NCBI GenBank assembly: GCA_963720805.1
Contig: CAVRGT010000012.1
Coordinates: forward strand, 186,001-250,000
Direction: 5' to 3'
Length of the DNA stretch: 64,000 bases
Source of the DNA: VRUE01 sp963720805
Lineage (GTDB): Bacteria; Actinomycetota; Thermoleophilia; Solirubrobacterales; 70-9
Positions 17,696 through 25,262 of the stretch are shown here, in pieces (position 1 is the stretch's first letter; every line of letters starts with the position of its first letter). The notes beneath the pieces are model-generated. The model did not search any database. It was not told where the DNA came from and saw only the letters and a list, made by a program, of their open reading frames with translations. Made by a program: the position numbers and the translations under genes.

Positions 17696-18747
17696 TGACG
17701 AGCCCAGGGACGTTCCGAACGCCATGAGGTAGATCCGGGCCTACCGAGAGGCTGTGGGTGTCAAAGCTCACGACCTCAAGGAGGCCCGGATGCAACACGC
17801 TAACTCCCCGCTCACCCCGAAGGGCAGGCACCGCATGGTCCTGCTCGTCGAAGAGGAGGACTTCACGTTCGAGGCGGCCGCGGCCGCCTCGAACGTGGCG
17901 AAGTCGACGGCCCACACCTGGGTCTCGCGCTGGCGGGAGGCCGGCGAGGAGCAGCGGCGGGACCTGAGCTGCCTGCGCGACCGCTCCTCATGCCCGAAGA
18001 ACAGCCCCGCGCAGGTCCCCGAGGGGGAGGCGAAGAAGATCTGCGAACGGCGCGAGAAGACCGGCTGGAGCCCCCGCCGTCTGGCCGACGAGCCCGACAT
18101 CGCCCGCCCCCACTCGACCGTGCACCGCGTCCTGCGCCGCGGCGGCTGCTCGCGCCTCCCCAGGCCAAAGCCGCCGGCGGTGATCCGATACGAGTGGCCC
18201 TGCCCGGGGAACCTCCTGCACATGGACGTCAAGAAGCTCGGCTGCTTCACCGAGCCCGGCCATGCGCTGACCGGCGACCGGCGCCGCCGCTCGCGGCGAG
18301 TCGGCTGGGAGTACGTGCACTCGATCGTCGACGACTGCTCGCGCCTGGCCTATTCGGAGATCCACGACGACGAGCAGGCCCCGACCGTGATGGGCTTCAC
18401 CCGCCGGGCCTTCGAGTGGTTCGAAGAGCGCGGGATCGCGATCGAGAGATTGATGACCGACAACCACTTCAGCTACACGAAGAGCAAGGCGCTGGCCGAA
18501 CTGCTGGACGGCAGGGCGGTCTCCCACCTGAAGATCAGGCCCTACACGCCGCGGACAAACGGGAAGGTGGAGCGCTTCCACCAGACACTGATGCGGGAGT
18601 GGGCCTACGCGCTCGAATACGCCTCAAGCGACGCTCGCGGCGAGGCGCTGCCACACTGGATCAAGCACTACAACGAGCGGCGCTCCCACTCAGCGCTCGG
18701 CAACCGGCCGCCTATGAAGCGCGTTCGGGACGTGTTGGGGTTCGACA
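17696..18747 (+). mobile_element. IS481-like insertion sequence, 1052 bp
   Basis: Imperfect 28-bp terminal inverted repeats match at about 20 of 28 positions (left end from 17696, starting TGACGAGCCC; right end to 18747, which reads TGTCGAACCC on the minus strand). Both are bounded by the 6-bp direct repeat TCTAGC (17690-17695 and 18748-18753). The single transposase gene is inside. Ends and duplication look intact, so this is a recent, complete copy. It sits exactly at the stop codon of the neighbouring antiporter gene. Confidence 0.8.
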
Positions 18748-18752
18748 TCTAG
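17790..18752 (+). CDS. IS481 family transposase
   Basis: 320 aa from ATG 17790 with AAGGAGG upstream. An N-terminal HTH (EAAAAASNVAKSTAHTWVSRWREAG) is followed by an rve integrase core with the DDE residues: Asp in LLHMDVKKLG, Asp in LMTDNHFSY, Glu in TNGKVERFHQTLMREW. The C-terminal YNERRSHSALGNRPP is typical of the family. The reading frame runs through the right inverted repeat, and its TAG stop (18750-18752) lies in the duplicated target TCTAGC rather than in the element. It overlaps the antiporter stop on the other strand. Confidence 0.93.
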   Translation: MQHANSPLTPKGRHRMVLLVEEEDFTFEAAAAASNVAKSTAHTWVSRWREAGEEQRRDLSCLRDRSSCPKNSPAQVPEGEAKKICERREKTGWSPRRLADEPDIARPHSTVHRVLRRGGCSRLPRPKPPAVIRYEWPCPGNLLHMDVKKLGCFTEPGHALTGDRRRRSRRVGWEYVHSIVDDCSRLAYSEIHDDEQAPTVMGFTRRAFEWFEERGIAIERLMTDNHFSYTKSKALAELLDGRAVSHLKIRPYTPRTNGKVERFHQTLMREWAYALEYASSDARGEALPHWIKHYNERRSHSALGNRPPMKRVRDVLGFDI

Positions 18753-19948
18753 CCGGCCCGGTCGAGGCCGACTCGGCGGGCGAGCCATTTGGCGCCGATG
18801 GTGTCGGTCAGGCCGTGGGCGACGATCGAGCAGATGATCGCTATCGCGGCGATGTCGAAGATCAGGTTGCCGTCGGCGACGTCGGACTTGAGCACGAAGA
18901 GGGCAAAGAGCATCGAGGCGACGCCCTTGGGGCCGAACCAGGCCATGAAGAGCTTCTGGGGGCGCGCGATGCCGGTTTTGAGGAAGGAGATCATCACCGC
19001 CAGCGGCCGGGCGACGATCAGGGCGAAGACGACGAAGAGGATCAGCGGCGGGACGCTGTGATGGAAGCCGGTGGCGACGATCAGGGCGCCGAAGACGAAG
19101 AAGGTGAGCACCTGCAGGATCGCGCTGGTGTTCTCGGCGAACTCGACGAAGCCCGCGGGGACCTCTTTCTCGGTGGCGGCGAGGGCGATACCGCAGACGA
19201 AGGCGGCGATCAAGCCGTTGCCGATCGTCACATCGGCGAGGCCGAAGGCGAAGAGGGCGAAGCCGATCGAGTAGATCCCCTCGTAGCGGGCGGTGAGGCC
19301 GCCGCCGGGCAGGTGATGGTGCAGACGGCCGCCGAGGATGCCGAGCCCAACCCCCACCCCGGCGCCGAAGAGGGCTTCGCCGAAGAGCTTGGCCGCTTCG
19401 CCGCCCGGGTCGCCACCGGGCGCGGCGAGGACGAGGAAGAAGAGGACGAAGGGGAGCGCCAGGCCGTCGTTGAGGCCGGACTCAAGGTTGAGCGTGTGGC
19501 GCACCGAGGCCGGCACGATCTTGGAGGTGACGACCGCCGAGGTGACGACCGGGTCGGTCGGCGAGAGCACCGCCCCCAGCAGCAGCGCCTCGGCCCAGCT
19601 CAGCTCGGGGAAGAGCGCCTTGGCAGCCAGCCCCAGCAATGCCATCGTGATCGGCATCGCGATCGCCAGCGCCCGCGCCACCGGGCCCCAGTGGCGAGCG
19701 AGCAGCTCGCGCTCGACGAACATCCCGTCGGAGAAGAGGGTGAGAATCAGCGCCAGCTCGACCAGCTCGACGATCGCCTCCGACTTCGGATCGACATGGA
19801 CGACCCCAAGCGCGGCGAGCAGCACCCCCAGTGCCACCGAGAGCACCGAGGCCGAGAGCACGGTGCCCTTCATCACCCCCGAGAGCGCCGCGACCGCGGT
19901 CAGCAGCCCGCCAAAGATCAGAACCGCGTCGCCGAAGCCGATGTTCAC
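18749..19948 (-). CDS. Cation:proton antiporter (CPA1/NhaP-like)
   Basis: 399 aa with about a dozen membrane segments. Family motifs LSPTDPVVTSAVV and NLESGLNDGLALP mark the Na+(K+)/H+ exchanger core. A late conserved helix, FMAWFGPKGVASMLF, is also typical. It should exchange monovalent cations for protons across the cytoplasmic membrane. ATG 19948 overlaps the upstream ATPase stop by 4 nt. Its TAG stop lies inside the target duplication of the IS481-like element, so the protein end was preserved by the insertion. Confidence 0.9.
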   Translation of the reverse strand: MNIGFGDAVLIFGGLLTAVAALSGVMKGTVLSASVLSVALGVLLAALGVVHVDPKSEAIVELVELALILTLFSDGMFVERELLARHWGPVARALAIAMPITMALLGLAAKALFPELSWAEALLLGAVLSPTDPVVTSAVVTSKIVPASVRHTLNLESGLNDGLALPFVLFFLVLAAPGGDPGGEAAKLFGEALFGAGVGVGLGILGGRLHHHLPGGGLTARYEGIYSIGFALFAFGLADVTIGNGLIAAFVCGIALAATEKEVPAGFVEFAENTSAILQVLTFFVFGALIVATGFHHSVPPLILFVVFALIVARPLAVMISFLKTGIARPQKLFMAWFGPKGVASMLFALFVLKSDVADGNLIFDIAAIAIICSIVAHGLTDTIGAKWLARRVGLDRAG

Positions 19949-21183
19949 GACTCACCCCACAGCAGCGAGAGCGGCCATGCTTCGAGCCGGTCGCCGAAGG
20001 AAAGTGCACGCTCGCCGGTGTAGAGGACGACACCCCGCACGAAGCGTGGCCCCAGGGTCTCGCGGAGCCGCTCGAACCGTCTGAAGTCGGCCGCGTCGGC
20101 CGAGCGCGATGCCTTCACCTCGACCGCGGCGACGCGGCCGTCGCCCGCTTCCAGCACAAAGTCGATCTCGATTCCCTTGGCCGTGCGGTAATGCATCAGT
20201 GCTGTGTTATCCGTCGCCACGGATACCGCCTTGAGCAGCTCGGCGCCGACGTAGGACTCCAGGGCGAGGCCGAGAGAGGTCGGCTCTGACAACAGTCGAG
20301 AGGCATCAAGGCGCAGAAGATGGCAGAACAGCCCCGAGTCCGCGATCAGCATCTTCGGCGACTTGACCAGCCGCGGCTGCAGGCGGTTGTGCCAGGCGCG
20401 TAGCCGCTGCACGACGAACACGCGCTCCAGCAGTGCGAGGTAGCGATCCAGGGAGCTGACCGGAACCCCAAGATCCTGGCTCAACCCGTTCTTGTTCAGC
20501 GGGCCCCTCGAGCGTAGGGCGACCGCGCTCAGCAGCGTCGGCAACTGCTCCAAACGCGAGATATCCGCGACCGCCCGAACATCGCGCTCGAGGATCGTCC
20601 TCAGGTAGTTGTCGAACCACGCCTTTCGGCGCGCGTTGTCATGGCGCTGAACGACCTCCGGAAATCCGCCTTGGACCAGCCGCGCGGCCAGCTCCTCCCG
20701 GCTCGTTACCGCCTCGGGCAGCTGCGGACGATCAGCCAGGAGGGTTTCGACTATGGCGGCATCCGGGCGTCCGGCCAACTCGACGCCGGAGAACGGCCAG
20801 AGGGTGAGGACCTCCATCCGACCGACGAGGGCGTCCGCAACTGCCGGAATGAAGAGCGGGTTCGCGGAGCCAGTTAGGAGAAAACGCCCCGGCTGGCGGT
20901 CGCGGTCGACGGCGGCCTTGATCGGCAGGAAGATCTCGGGCACGCGCTGCGCCTCATCGAGGACGACACGCTCGCCAAGGGATGCGACAAAGCCGCCGGG
21001 ATCAGCCTGCGCGGCGGCGAGCTCCGCCGGCTCGTCGAAGCTGACGTAGGTGGGGGGAGGTCCTTCGACCGGTGACGCCAATGCCAGGGTGCTCTTGCCC
21101 GCCTGGCGCGGACCGACGAGCATAATCACAGGCGTATCCGCCAACGCCGCACGAATCTTCGTCCGCAGGGACCTCTCGATCAC
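19945..21183 (-). CDS. DUF4143 family AAA ATPase
   Basis: 412 aa. N-terminal AAA_14 domain with Walker A VGPRQAGKST (about residues 23-32), Walker B VVLDEAQRVPEIF and the sensor LLTGSANPLF. A middle winged-helix part (GLSQDLGVPVSSLDRYLALLERVFVVQRL) precedes a C-terminal DUF4143 domain with EIDFVLE...VAAVEVKAS, a PD-(D/E)XK-like nuclease signature. Members are common mobile accessory genes of unclear role. Upstream lies a three-unit 22-bp palindrome array (21204-21264). It overlaps the antiporter start by 4 nt. Confidence 0.9.
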   Translation of the reverse strand: MIERSLRTKIRAALADTPVIMLVGPRQAGKSTLALASPVEGPPPTYVSFDEPAELAAAQADPGGFVASLGERVVLDEAQRVPEIFLPIKAAVDRDRQPGRFLLTGSANPLFIPAVADALVGRMEVLTLWPFSGVELAGRPDAAIVETLLADRPQLPEAVTSREELAARLVQGGFPEVVQRHDNARRKAWFDNYLRTILERDVRAVADISRLEQLPTLLSAVALRSRGPLNKNGLSQDLGVPVSSLDRYLALLERVFVVQRLRAWHNRLQPRLVKSPKMLIADSGLFCHLLRLDASRLLSEPTSLGLALESYVGAELLKAVSVATDNTALMHYRTAKGIEIDFVLEAGDGRVAAVEVKASRSADAADFRRFERLRETLGPRFVRGVVLYTGERALSFGDRLEAWPLSLLWGES

Positions 21184-21203
21184 GCGATCAATATTACCAG
21201 GGT

Positions 21204-21264
21204 TGGGTGAAATTCACCCAACATGTGGGTGAAATTCACCCATGATGTGGGGGAATTTCACCCT
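21204..21264. promoter_or_regulatory. Three phased palindromes (22-bp period) upstream of the DUF4143 gene
   Basis: TGGGTGAAATTCACCCA occurs at 21204-21220 and 21226-21242. A diverged copy, TGGGGGAATTTCACCCT, is at 21248-21264. Unit starts are exactly 22 bp apart, about two helical turns. The array begins 20 nt upstream of the ATPase start and its third unit overlaps the asd stop codon. This layout is typical of cooperative repressor binding; which protein binds is unknown. Confidence 0.75.
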
Positions 21265-22297
21265 ACGAAGCGAGCAGCCCATGCTCGATCAGCAGCTCCG
21301 CCACCTGCACGGCGTTGGTCGCGGCGCCCTTGCGCAGGTTGTCGCCGGCGAGCCAGAGGTTGAGGGTGCGCTCCTGGTCGGGGTCGCGGCGGATGCGGCC
21401 GACGAGGACGTCGTCGCGGCCGGCGGCGTCGAGCGCCATCGGGTATTTGCCGGCGGCGGGGTCGTCGACGACGGTCACGCCGGGCGCCTCGGCGAGCAGA
21501 GCGCGGCACTCCTCGGGTGAGAGGTCCTCGCGGGTGCGGAGGTTGATCGACTCCGAGTGACCGCTGATCACCGGCACCCGGGCGCAGGTGGCCGAGATCG
21601 CCACCTCATCGCCGAAGCCGAGGATCTTGCGGGTCTCGGCCATCACCTTGCGCTCCTCGGTGGTGTAGTCATCGCCGTCGGAGAAGACCTCGACCTGGGG
21701 CAGCACGTTGAAGGCGATCTGGTGCGGGTAGATCTGCGGCCGCGGCACCGCTTCGCCCGCCAGCGAGGCCCGCGACTGGGCGAGCAGCTCCTCGATCGCC
21801 CGCTGGCCGGTGCCCGAAACCGCCTGGTAGCTGGAGACGACCAAGCGCTCGAGCCCGACCGCGCGGTGGATCGGCGCCAGCGCCATCATCATCACCATCG
21901 TCGTGCAGTTGGGGTTGGCGACGATCCCCTTGTGGCCCGCAGCAGCCTCGGGATTGACCCCGGCGACGACCAGCGGCACCTCCTCATACATGCGCCAGTA
22001 GCTGGTGTTGTCGACGACGACTGCGCCCGCCTCGACCAGGCGCGGCGCCCACTCGGCGCTGACCGAGCCGCCCGCGGAGGACAGCACGACATCCAGCTCC
22101 TGAATCGTCTCGGGGCTGAGCGGCCGGCACTCGATCGTCGTCCCGTTCCACTCGATCTCGCGCCCGGCCGAGCGCTCGGAGGCAAACGGAACCACCTCAG
22201 CGGCGGGGAAATCGCGTTCGGCGAGGATCTCGAGGATGGTCGAGCCGACCGCGCCGGTTGCGCCCAGAACCCCGACTCTGTAACCGTCGCCCGTCAT
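21263..22297 (-). CDS. asd: Aspartate-semialdehyde dehydrogenase
   Basis: 344 aa. NADP-binding VGVLGATGAVGSTILEIL at the N-terminus, catalytic Cys in VANPNCTTMVM (about residue 130), acid-base His in PVISGHSESI, and WLAGDNLRKGAATNAVQ near the end. It reduces aspartyl phosphate to aspartate semialdehyde for Lys, Thr, Met and diaminopimelate synthesis. It lies 24 nt downstream of lysC on the same strand, which supplies its substrate. Confidence 0.97.
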   Translation of the reverse strand: MTGDGYRVGVLGATGAVGSTILEILAERDFPAAEVVPFASERSAGREIEWNGTTIECRPLSPETIQELDVVLSSAGGSVSAEWAPRLVEAGAVVVDNTSYWRMYEEVPLVVAGVNPEAAAGHKGIVANPNCTTMVMMMALAPIHRAVGLERLVVSSYQAVSGTGQRAIEELLAQSRASLAGEAVPRPQIYPHQIAFNVLPQVEVFSDGDDYTTEERKVMAETRKILGFGDEVAISATCARVPVISGHSESINLRTREDLSPEECRALLAEAPGVTVVDDPAAGKYPMALDAAGRDDVLVGRIRRDPDQERTLNLWLAGDNLRKGAATNAVQVAELLIEHGLLAS

Positions 22298-22321
22298 CTC
22301 ACCCGAGTATGACCGGCCGCT

Positions 22322-23623
22322 TCAGGTACCGACCGTGGGACGGTGCTGGGCGCCTTCGGGGTCTTCCGCCCGTACCGCATCGGCGCCGAGCTCGAAGGCC
22401 TGATGCAGGGCGCGCACCGCGTCCGGAACCTGCCCGGCCGAGATCACGCACGAGATCTTGATCGGCGAGGTCGAGATCATCTCGATGTTGATCTCCTCGC
22501 GGCCGAGCACCTCGAAGACCTTGGCGGCGACGCCGGGGTGCGAGCGCATGCCGGCGCCGATGATCGAGACCTTTCCGATCTGATCGTCGGTGCGGATCCC
22601 CTCGCTGACGTCGCCGAGTGCGGCCAACGTGTCGGTCGCGGTCCTCAGCTCGGCGCGGTCGATCGTGAAGGAGAGGTCGGCGAGCTCGTCGTCGCTGACC
22701 GGCTCGTTCTGGATGATCACGTCGACGTTGATCCCGGCCTCGGCGAGGGCGTTGAAGATCTCGCCGGCGACGCCGGGCTCGTCGCGAATGCCGACAAGCG
22801 TCACCCGCGCCTCGTCGACGGAGTGGGTGATGGCTGTGACGAAGGGCTGCTCCATGGTCTTCTGCTCGGTCTCGTCCTCGCTGACGACGAGGGTACCGGG
22901 ACCGTCCTCGAAGCTGCTGCGGCAGTGGATGCGGACGCCGTGGTTGCGGGCGTACTCGACCGAGCGCAGCTGCAGCACGCGGGCGCCCGAGGCCGCCATC
23001 TCCAGGGTCTCCTCGAAGGTCGCGATCGGGATCTTGCGGGCGTCGGGGACGATCCGCGGGTCGGCGCTGAAGACTCCGGCGACGTCGGTGTAGATCTCGC
23101 AAACGTCGGCGTCGAGCGCCGCCGCCAGGGCCACCGCCGTCGTGTCGGAGCCGCCCCGACCCAGCGTGGTCACGTCGTGGCTCGTGGTCGAGACGCCCTG
23201 GAAGCCGGCGACGAGGACGATGCGGTCCTCCTCCAGCGCCTCGCGGATGCGGTCGGCGCGGACGTCGATGATCCGCGCCTTGGTGTGGGAGGAGTCGGTG
23301 ACGATGCCGGCCTGCGAGCCGGTCAGCGAGATCGCCTTGTGGCCCATGTCGTGGATCGCCATCGCGCAGAGCGCGCAGGAGATCCGCTCGCCGGTGGAGA
23401 GCAGCATGTCCATCTCGCGCGGCTCCGGACGATCGGAGATCTCCAGCGCTTGGGCGACCAGCTCGTCAGTCGTCTTGCCCCTTGCCGAGAGCACGGCGAC
23501 GGCGCGGTTGCCGGCCTCGCGGGCGGCGACGATGCGGCGGGCGGCGCGGACGATCTGCTCGGCGCCGGCCACCGAGCTGCCGCCGAACTTCATCACCACC
23601 GTTTTGGACCCGTGCTCAGGCAT
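22322..23623 (-). CDS. lysC: Aspartate kinase
   Basis: 433 aa, the class with a kinase domain plus two ACT domains. Kinase motifs: KTVVMKFGGSSVAG (residues 7-20), FQGVSTTSHDVTTLGRGGSDTTAVALA, YTDVAGVFSADPRIV. The C-terminal ACT region (VTLVGIRDEPGVAGEIFNAL; VSIIGAGMRSHPGVAAKVFEVL) gives feedback control by Lys/Thr in this family. It phosphorylates aspartate. It is followed by asd and preceded by a 79-aa unknown gene on the same strand. Confidence 0.97.
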   Translation of the reverse strand: MPEHGSKTVVMKFGGSSVAGAEQIVRAARRIVAAREAGNRAVAVLSARGKTTDELVAQALEISDRPEPREMDMLLSTGERISCALCAMAIHDMGHKAISLTGSQAGIVTDSSHTKARIIDVRADRIREALEEDRIVLVAGFQGVSTTSHDVTTLGRGGSDTTAVALAAALDADVCEIYTDVAGVFSADPRIVPDARKIPIATFEETLEMAASGARVLQLRSVEYARNHGVRIHCRSSFEDGPGTLVVSEDETEQKTMEQPFVTAITHSVDEARVTLVGIRDEPGVAGEIFNALAEAGINVDVIIQNEPVSDDELADLSFTIDRAELRTATDTLAALGDVSEGIRTDDQIGKVSIIGAGMRSHPGVAAKVFEVLGREEINIEMISTSPIKISCVISAGQVPDAVRALHQAFELGADAVRAEDPEGAQHRPTVGT

Positions 23624-23646
23624 CGACGTAATAGTGCGGGCGCGAG

Positions 23647-23886
23647 CTACTCGCCGCCGGCGCCGCCGAGGTTGCCGAGCATCGCGTGCTCGGCCATGCG
23701 GATCAGGCCCAGCGCCATGTGCGGGCGCATGTCGCTGGTGCGAACCCGGACATGGGAGCCGTGCGGGCCAATCACCTCGACGATCGTGCAGACGTCGCCG
23801 ATCTGGCAGTCCTCGCCGTAGTCGGCTTCAAGCGCCTCCATCTGGGCGGTGACCACCTGCCCCATCTTGCTCTGGTCGATCGGCAT
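23647..23886 (-). CDS. Small protein of unknown function upstream of lysC
   Basis: 79 aa, ATG 23886. Mixed sequence with MEALEADYGEDCQIGDVCTIVEVIGPHGSHVRVRTSDMRPHMALGLIRMAEHAML. The middle looks like a small beta domain (GDVCTIVEVIG, HVRVRTSD) followed by a helix. There is no signal or membrane segment. It lies 23 nt upstream of lysC, so it is probably in the same transcript. It could be a regulatory or accessory protein of the aspartate pathway, but only position suggests that. Confidence 0.7.
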   Translation of the reverse strand: MPIDQSKMGQVVTAQMEALEADYGEDCQIGDVCTIVEVIGPHGSHVRVRTSDMRPHMALGLIRMAEHAMLGNLGGAGGE

Positions 23887-23894
23887 CTGCGTCC

Positions 23895-24302
23895 TCAGTT
23901 CTTTGTCGTTTCCGCCGCCCTGCGCCTCTGAGCGGCCTTGCGTTCCTTGCGACTCCCGAACAGGTCCATCATCGATTCGGCAAGGCTCGCCGCATCGACA
24001 TTGTCCACGTGGTCGGCTCTCTTCTTCGCCTCTTCATAGCAAGCTCCGTCGTCTCTGTCCCCGATCACACACACCGTCGCCACGGTCTCGGCCCTGTCGA
24101 CCCGGAAGACGATGCGCCAATCCCGGTGCCCAACGGTGATCTTGCGCCAACCGACCAGATCCCTGCCGAGCGGCTCACCCGCCTGCGAACCGTTGGCTTC
24201 TATCTCGAGCAGCTTCTTGAAGAATGCCTTGAGCCTGCCACTCTCACTGTGCTTGGCGAGGTCGGCGATCGCATCGTCTATCAACTCGACCCGGACCGAC
24301 AA
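23895..24302 (-). CDS. RelE/ParE-type toxin
   Basis: 135 aa. The first 85 residues show the RelE-like fold pattern: a helical start (ELIDDAIADLAKHSESGRLKAFFKKLLEIEANG), then GEPLGRDLVGWRKITVGHRDWRIVFRVDR and VCVIGDRDD. A longer basic tail follows (KKRADHVDNVD...SRKERKAAQRRRAA). The annotated start is TTG 24302, 3 nt after the antitoxin stop. Family role: ribosome-dependent mRNA cleavage. Base composition is visibly lower in GC than the flanks, which suggests transfer. Confidence 0.83.
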   Translation of the reverse strand: MSVRVELIDDAIADLAKHSESGRLKAFFKKLLEIEANGSQAGEPLGRDLVGWRKITVGHRDWRIVFRVDRAETVATVCVIGDRDDGACYEEAKKRADHVDNVDAASLAESMMDLFGSRKERKAAQRRRAAETTKN

Positions 24303-24305
24303 CGG

Positions 24306-24602
24306 CTAGCCCTCTTCCAGCTCTTCGCGGGTGAAGCCAAAGCGATCGAGTACGTCGTCGAGCGAATGCCGCCGCTCGCTGACGGTGAGAAGCCGGGTGA
24401 GGGCAAGCGAGACATCCAAAAGACGCTCCTCGAGCTCCTCCGTGCGTTCGAGCGCGTCGATGCTGACAATCGCCGCCACCGGCTTGCTGTTGCGCATCAA
24501 GACTCGCTTCTCGCCCTGCTCGGCCGCTTTGACGAGCGCCGAGATGCCCGCCTTACCGGCATCGGAGATCGACATGAGCTCTTTTGTGTCAACTATTGGC
24601 AA
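24306..24602 (-). CDS. Phd/YefM-type antitoxin
   Basis: 98 aa from TTG 24602, supported by AGGAAG 8 nt upstream. The N-terminal DNA-binding part IVDTKELMSISDAGKAGISALVKAAEQGEKRVLMRNSKPVAAIVSID is typical of Phd/YefM antitoxins; the acidic C-terminus (RRHSLDDVLDRFGFTREELEEG) would bind the toxin. It precedes the toxin by 3 nt. Autoregulation is expected for the family. I could not fix an operator in the 118-nt gap shared with padR. Confidence 0.83.
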   Translation of the reverse strand: MPIVDTKELMSISDAGKAGISALVKAAEQGEKRVLMRNSKPVAAIVSIDALERTEELEERLLDVSLALTRLLTVSERRHSLDDVLDRFGFTREELEEG

Positions 24603-24692
24603 TTGAATCTTCCTAGCTTTATGCCCTTAATCCTAGGTCTATCTATGTAGAGATTAGCAAGCTTGCCCTGTGTGCCGCAGATCACGCACGGT

Positions 24693-24712
24693 GATATATC
24701 GGGACGATATAT
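24693..24712. promoter_or_regulatory. PadR operator palindrome
   Basis: Arms ATATATCG (24694-24701) and CGATATAT (24705-24712) are perfect inverted repeats with a 3-nt spacer. They end 8 nt before the padR start. AT-rich symmetric sites of this kind are typical of PadR autoregulation in actinobacteria. It stands out from the GC-rich surroundings. Confidence 0.78.
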
Positions 24713-24720
24713 TGGACGCC

Positions 24721-25262
24721 GTGGAGCTCACCCCCACCGCCTACGTCATTCTCGGCATGGTCAGCCGCGAGCCGCGCTCTGGCTATGAGATCAAGGCGGC
24801 GGTCGATGAATCCACCCGCTTTTTCTGGGCGGCCAGCTACGGGCAGATCTACCCGGCGCTGAAGGGCCTCTCCGAGGCGGGTCTGGTCAAGGGTGTGGAT
24901 GCACCTCGCGGGGAGCGCAAACGGACGGTCTACGCGATTACGGACGCGGGCATGGCGGCGCTGACGGATTGGCTGCGACGGCCACCGCAGACCACTGAGA
25001 TGCGCGAAGAAGGGCTGCTCAAACTCTTCTTCGCCGATGTCTTACCGCCCGGGGACGCGATCGAGACGCTGCGGGCGATGCGCACGCAACGCCTCGAGCT
25101 GGCGGAGCGACTGCGCGGCATGGAACCGAAGACCTTGGAGAAGGACCCCTACTCGCTGATGGTGCTGCAGGGGGGAATCGAGTTCAACCAGTGGTTCGCA
25201 GATTGGTGCGAGCGGATGGAGGAGCGCCTCCTCGCCGTCGCGCCGCCGAAAGGAGCAACTGA
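24721..25262 (+). CDS. PadR family transcriptional regulator (frame lacks its stop)
   Basis: About 180 aa from GTG 24721. Winged-helix part ELTPTAYVILGMVSREPRSGYEIKAAVDES...FFWAASYGQIYPALKGLSEAGLVKG with the wing GERKRTVYAITDAG; the C-terminal Vir_C-like helices end with EFNQWFADWCERMEERLLAVAPPKG. A TGA at 25260-25262 overlaps the exporter ATG, as expected for translational coupling, but it is one base out of frame. The given frame instead runs on to 26481 with a nonsense Arg/Pro-rich sequence. A single-base indel near 25250 is likely. It should repress the MMPL exporter. Confidence 0.85.

Noticed and set aside
17990..20023. 677-codon open frame on the plus strand
   Set aside because: Runs over the transposase in another frame and antisense to the antiporter; highly charged nonsense composition.
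21204..21264. Short CRISPR-like array
   Set aside because: Units are only 22 bp, with 5-nt gaps, and are palindromic; there are no unique spacers or cas genes.
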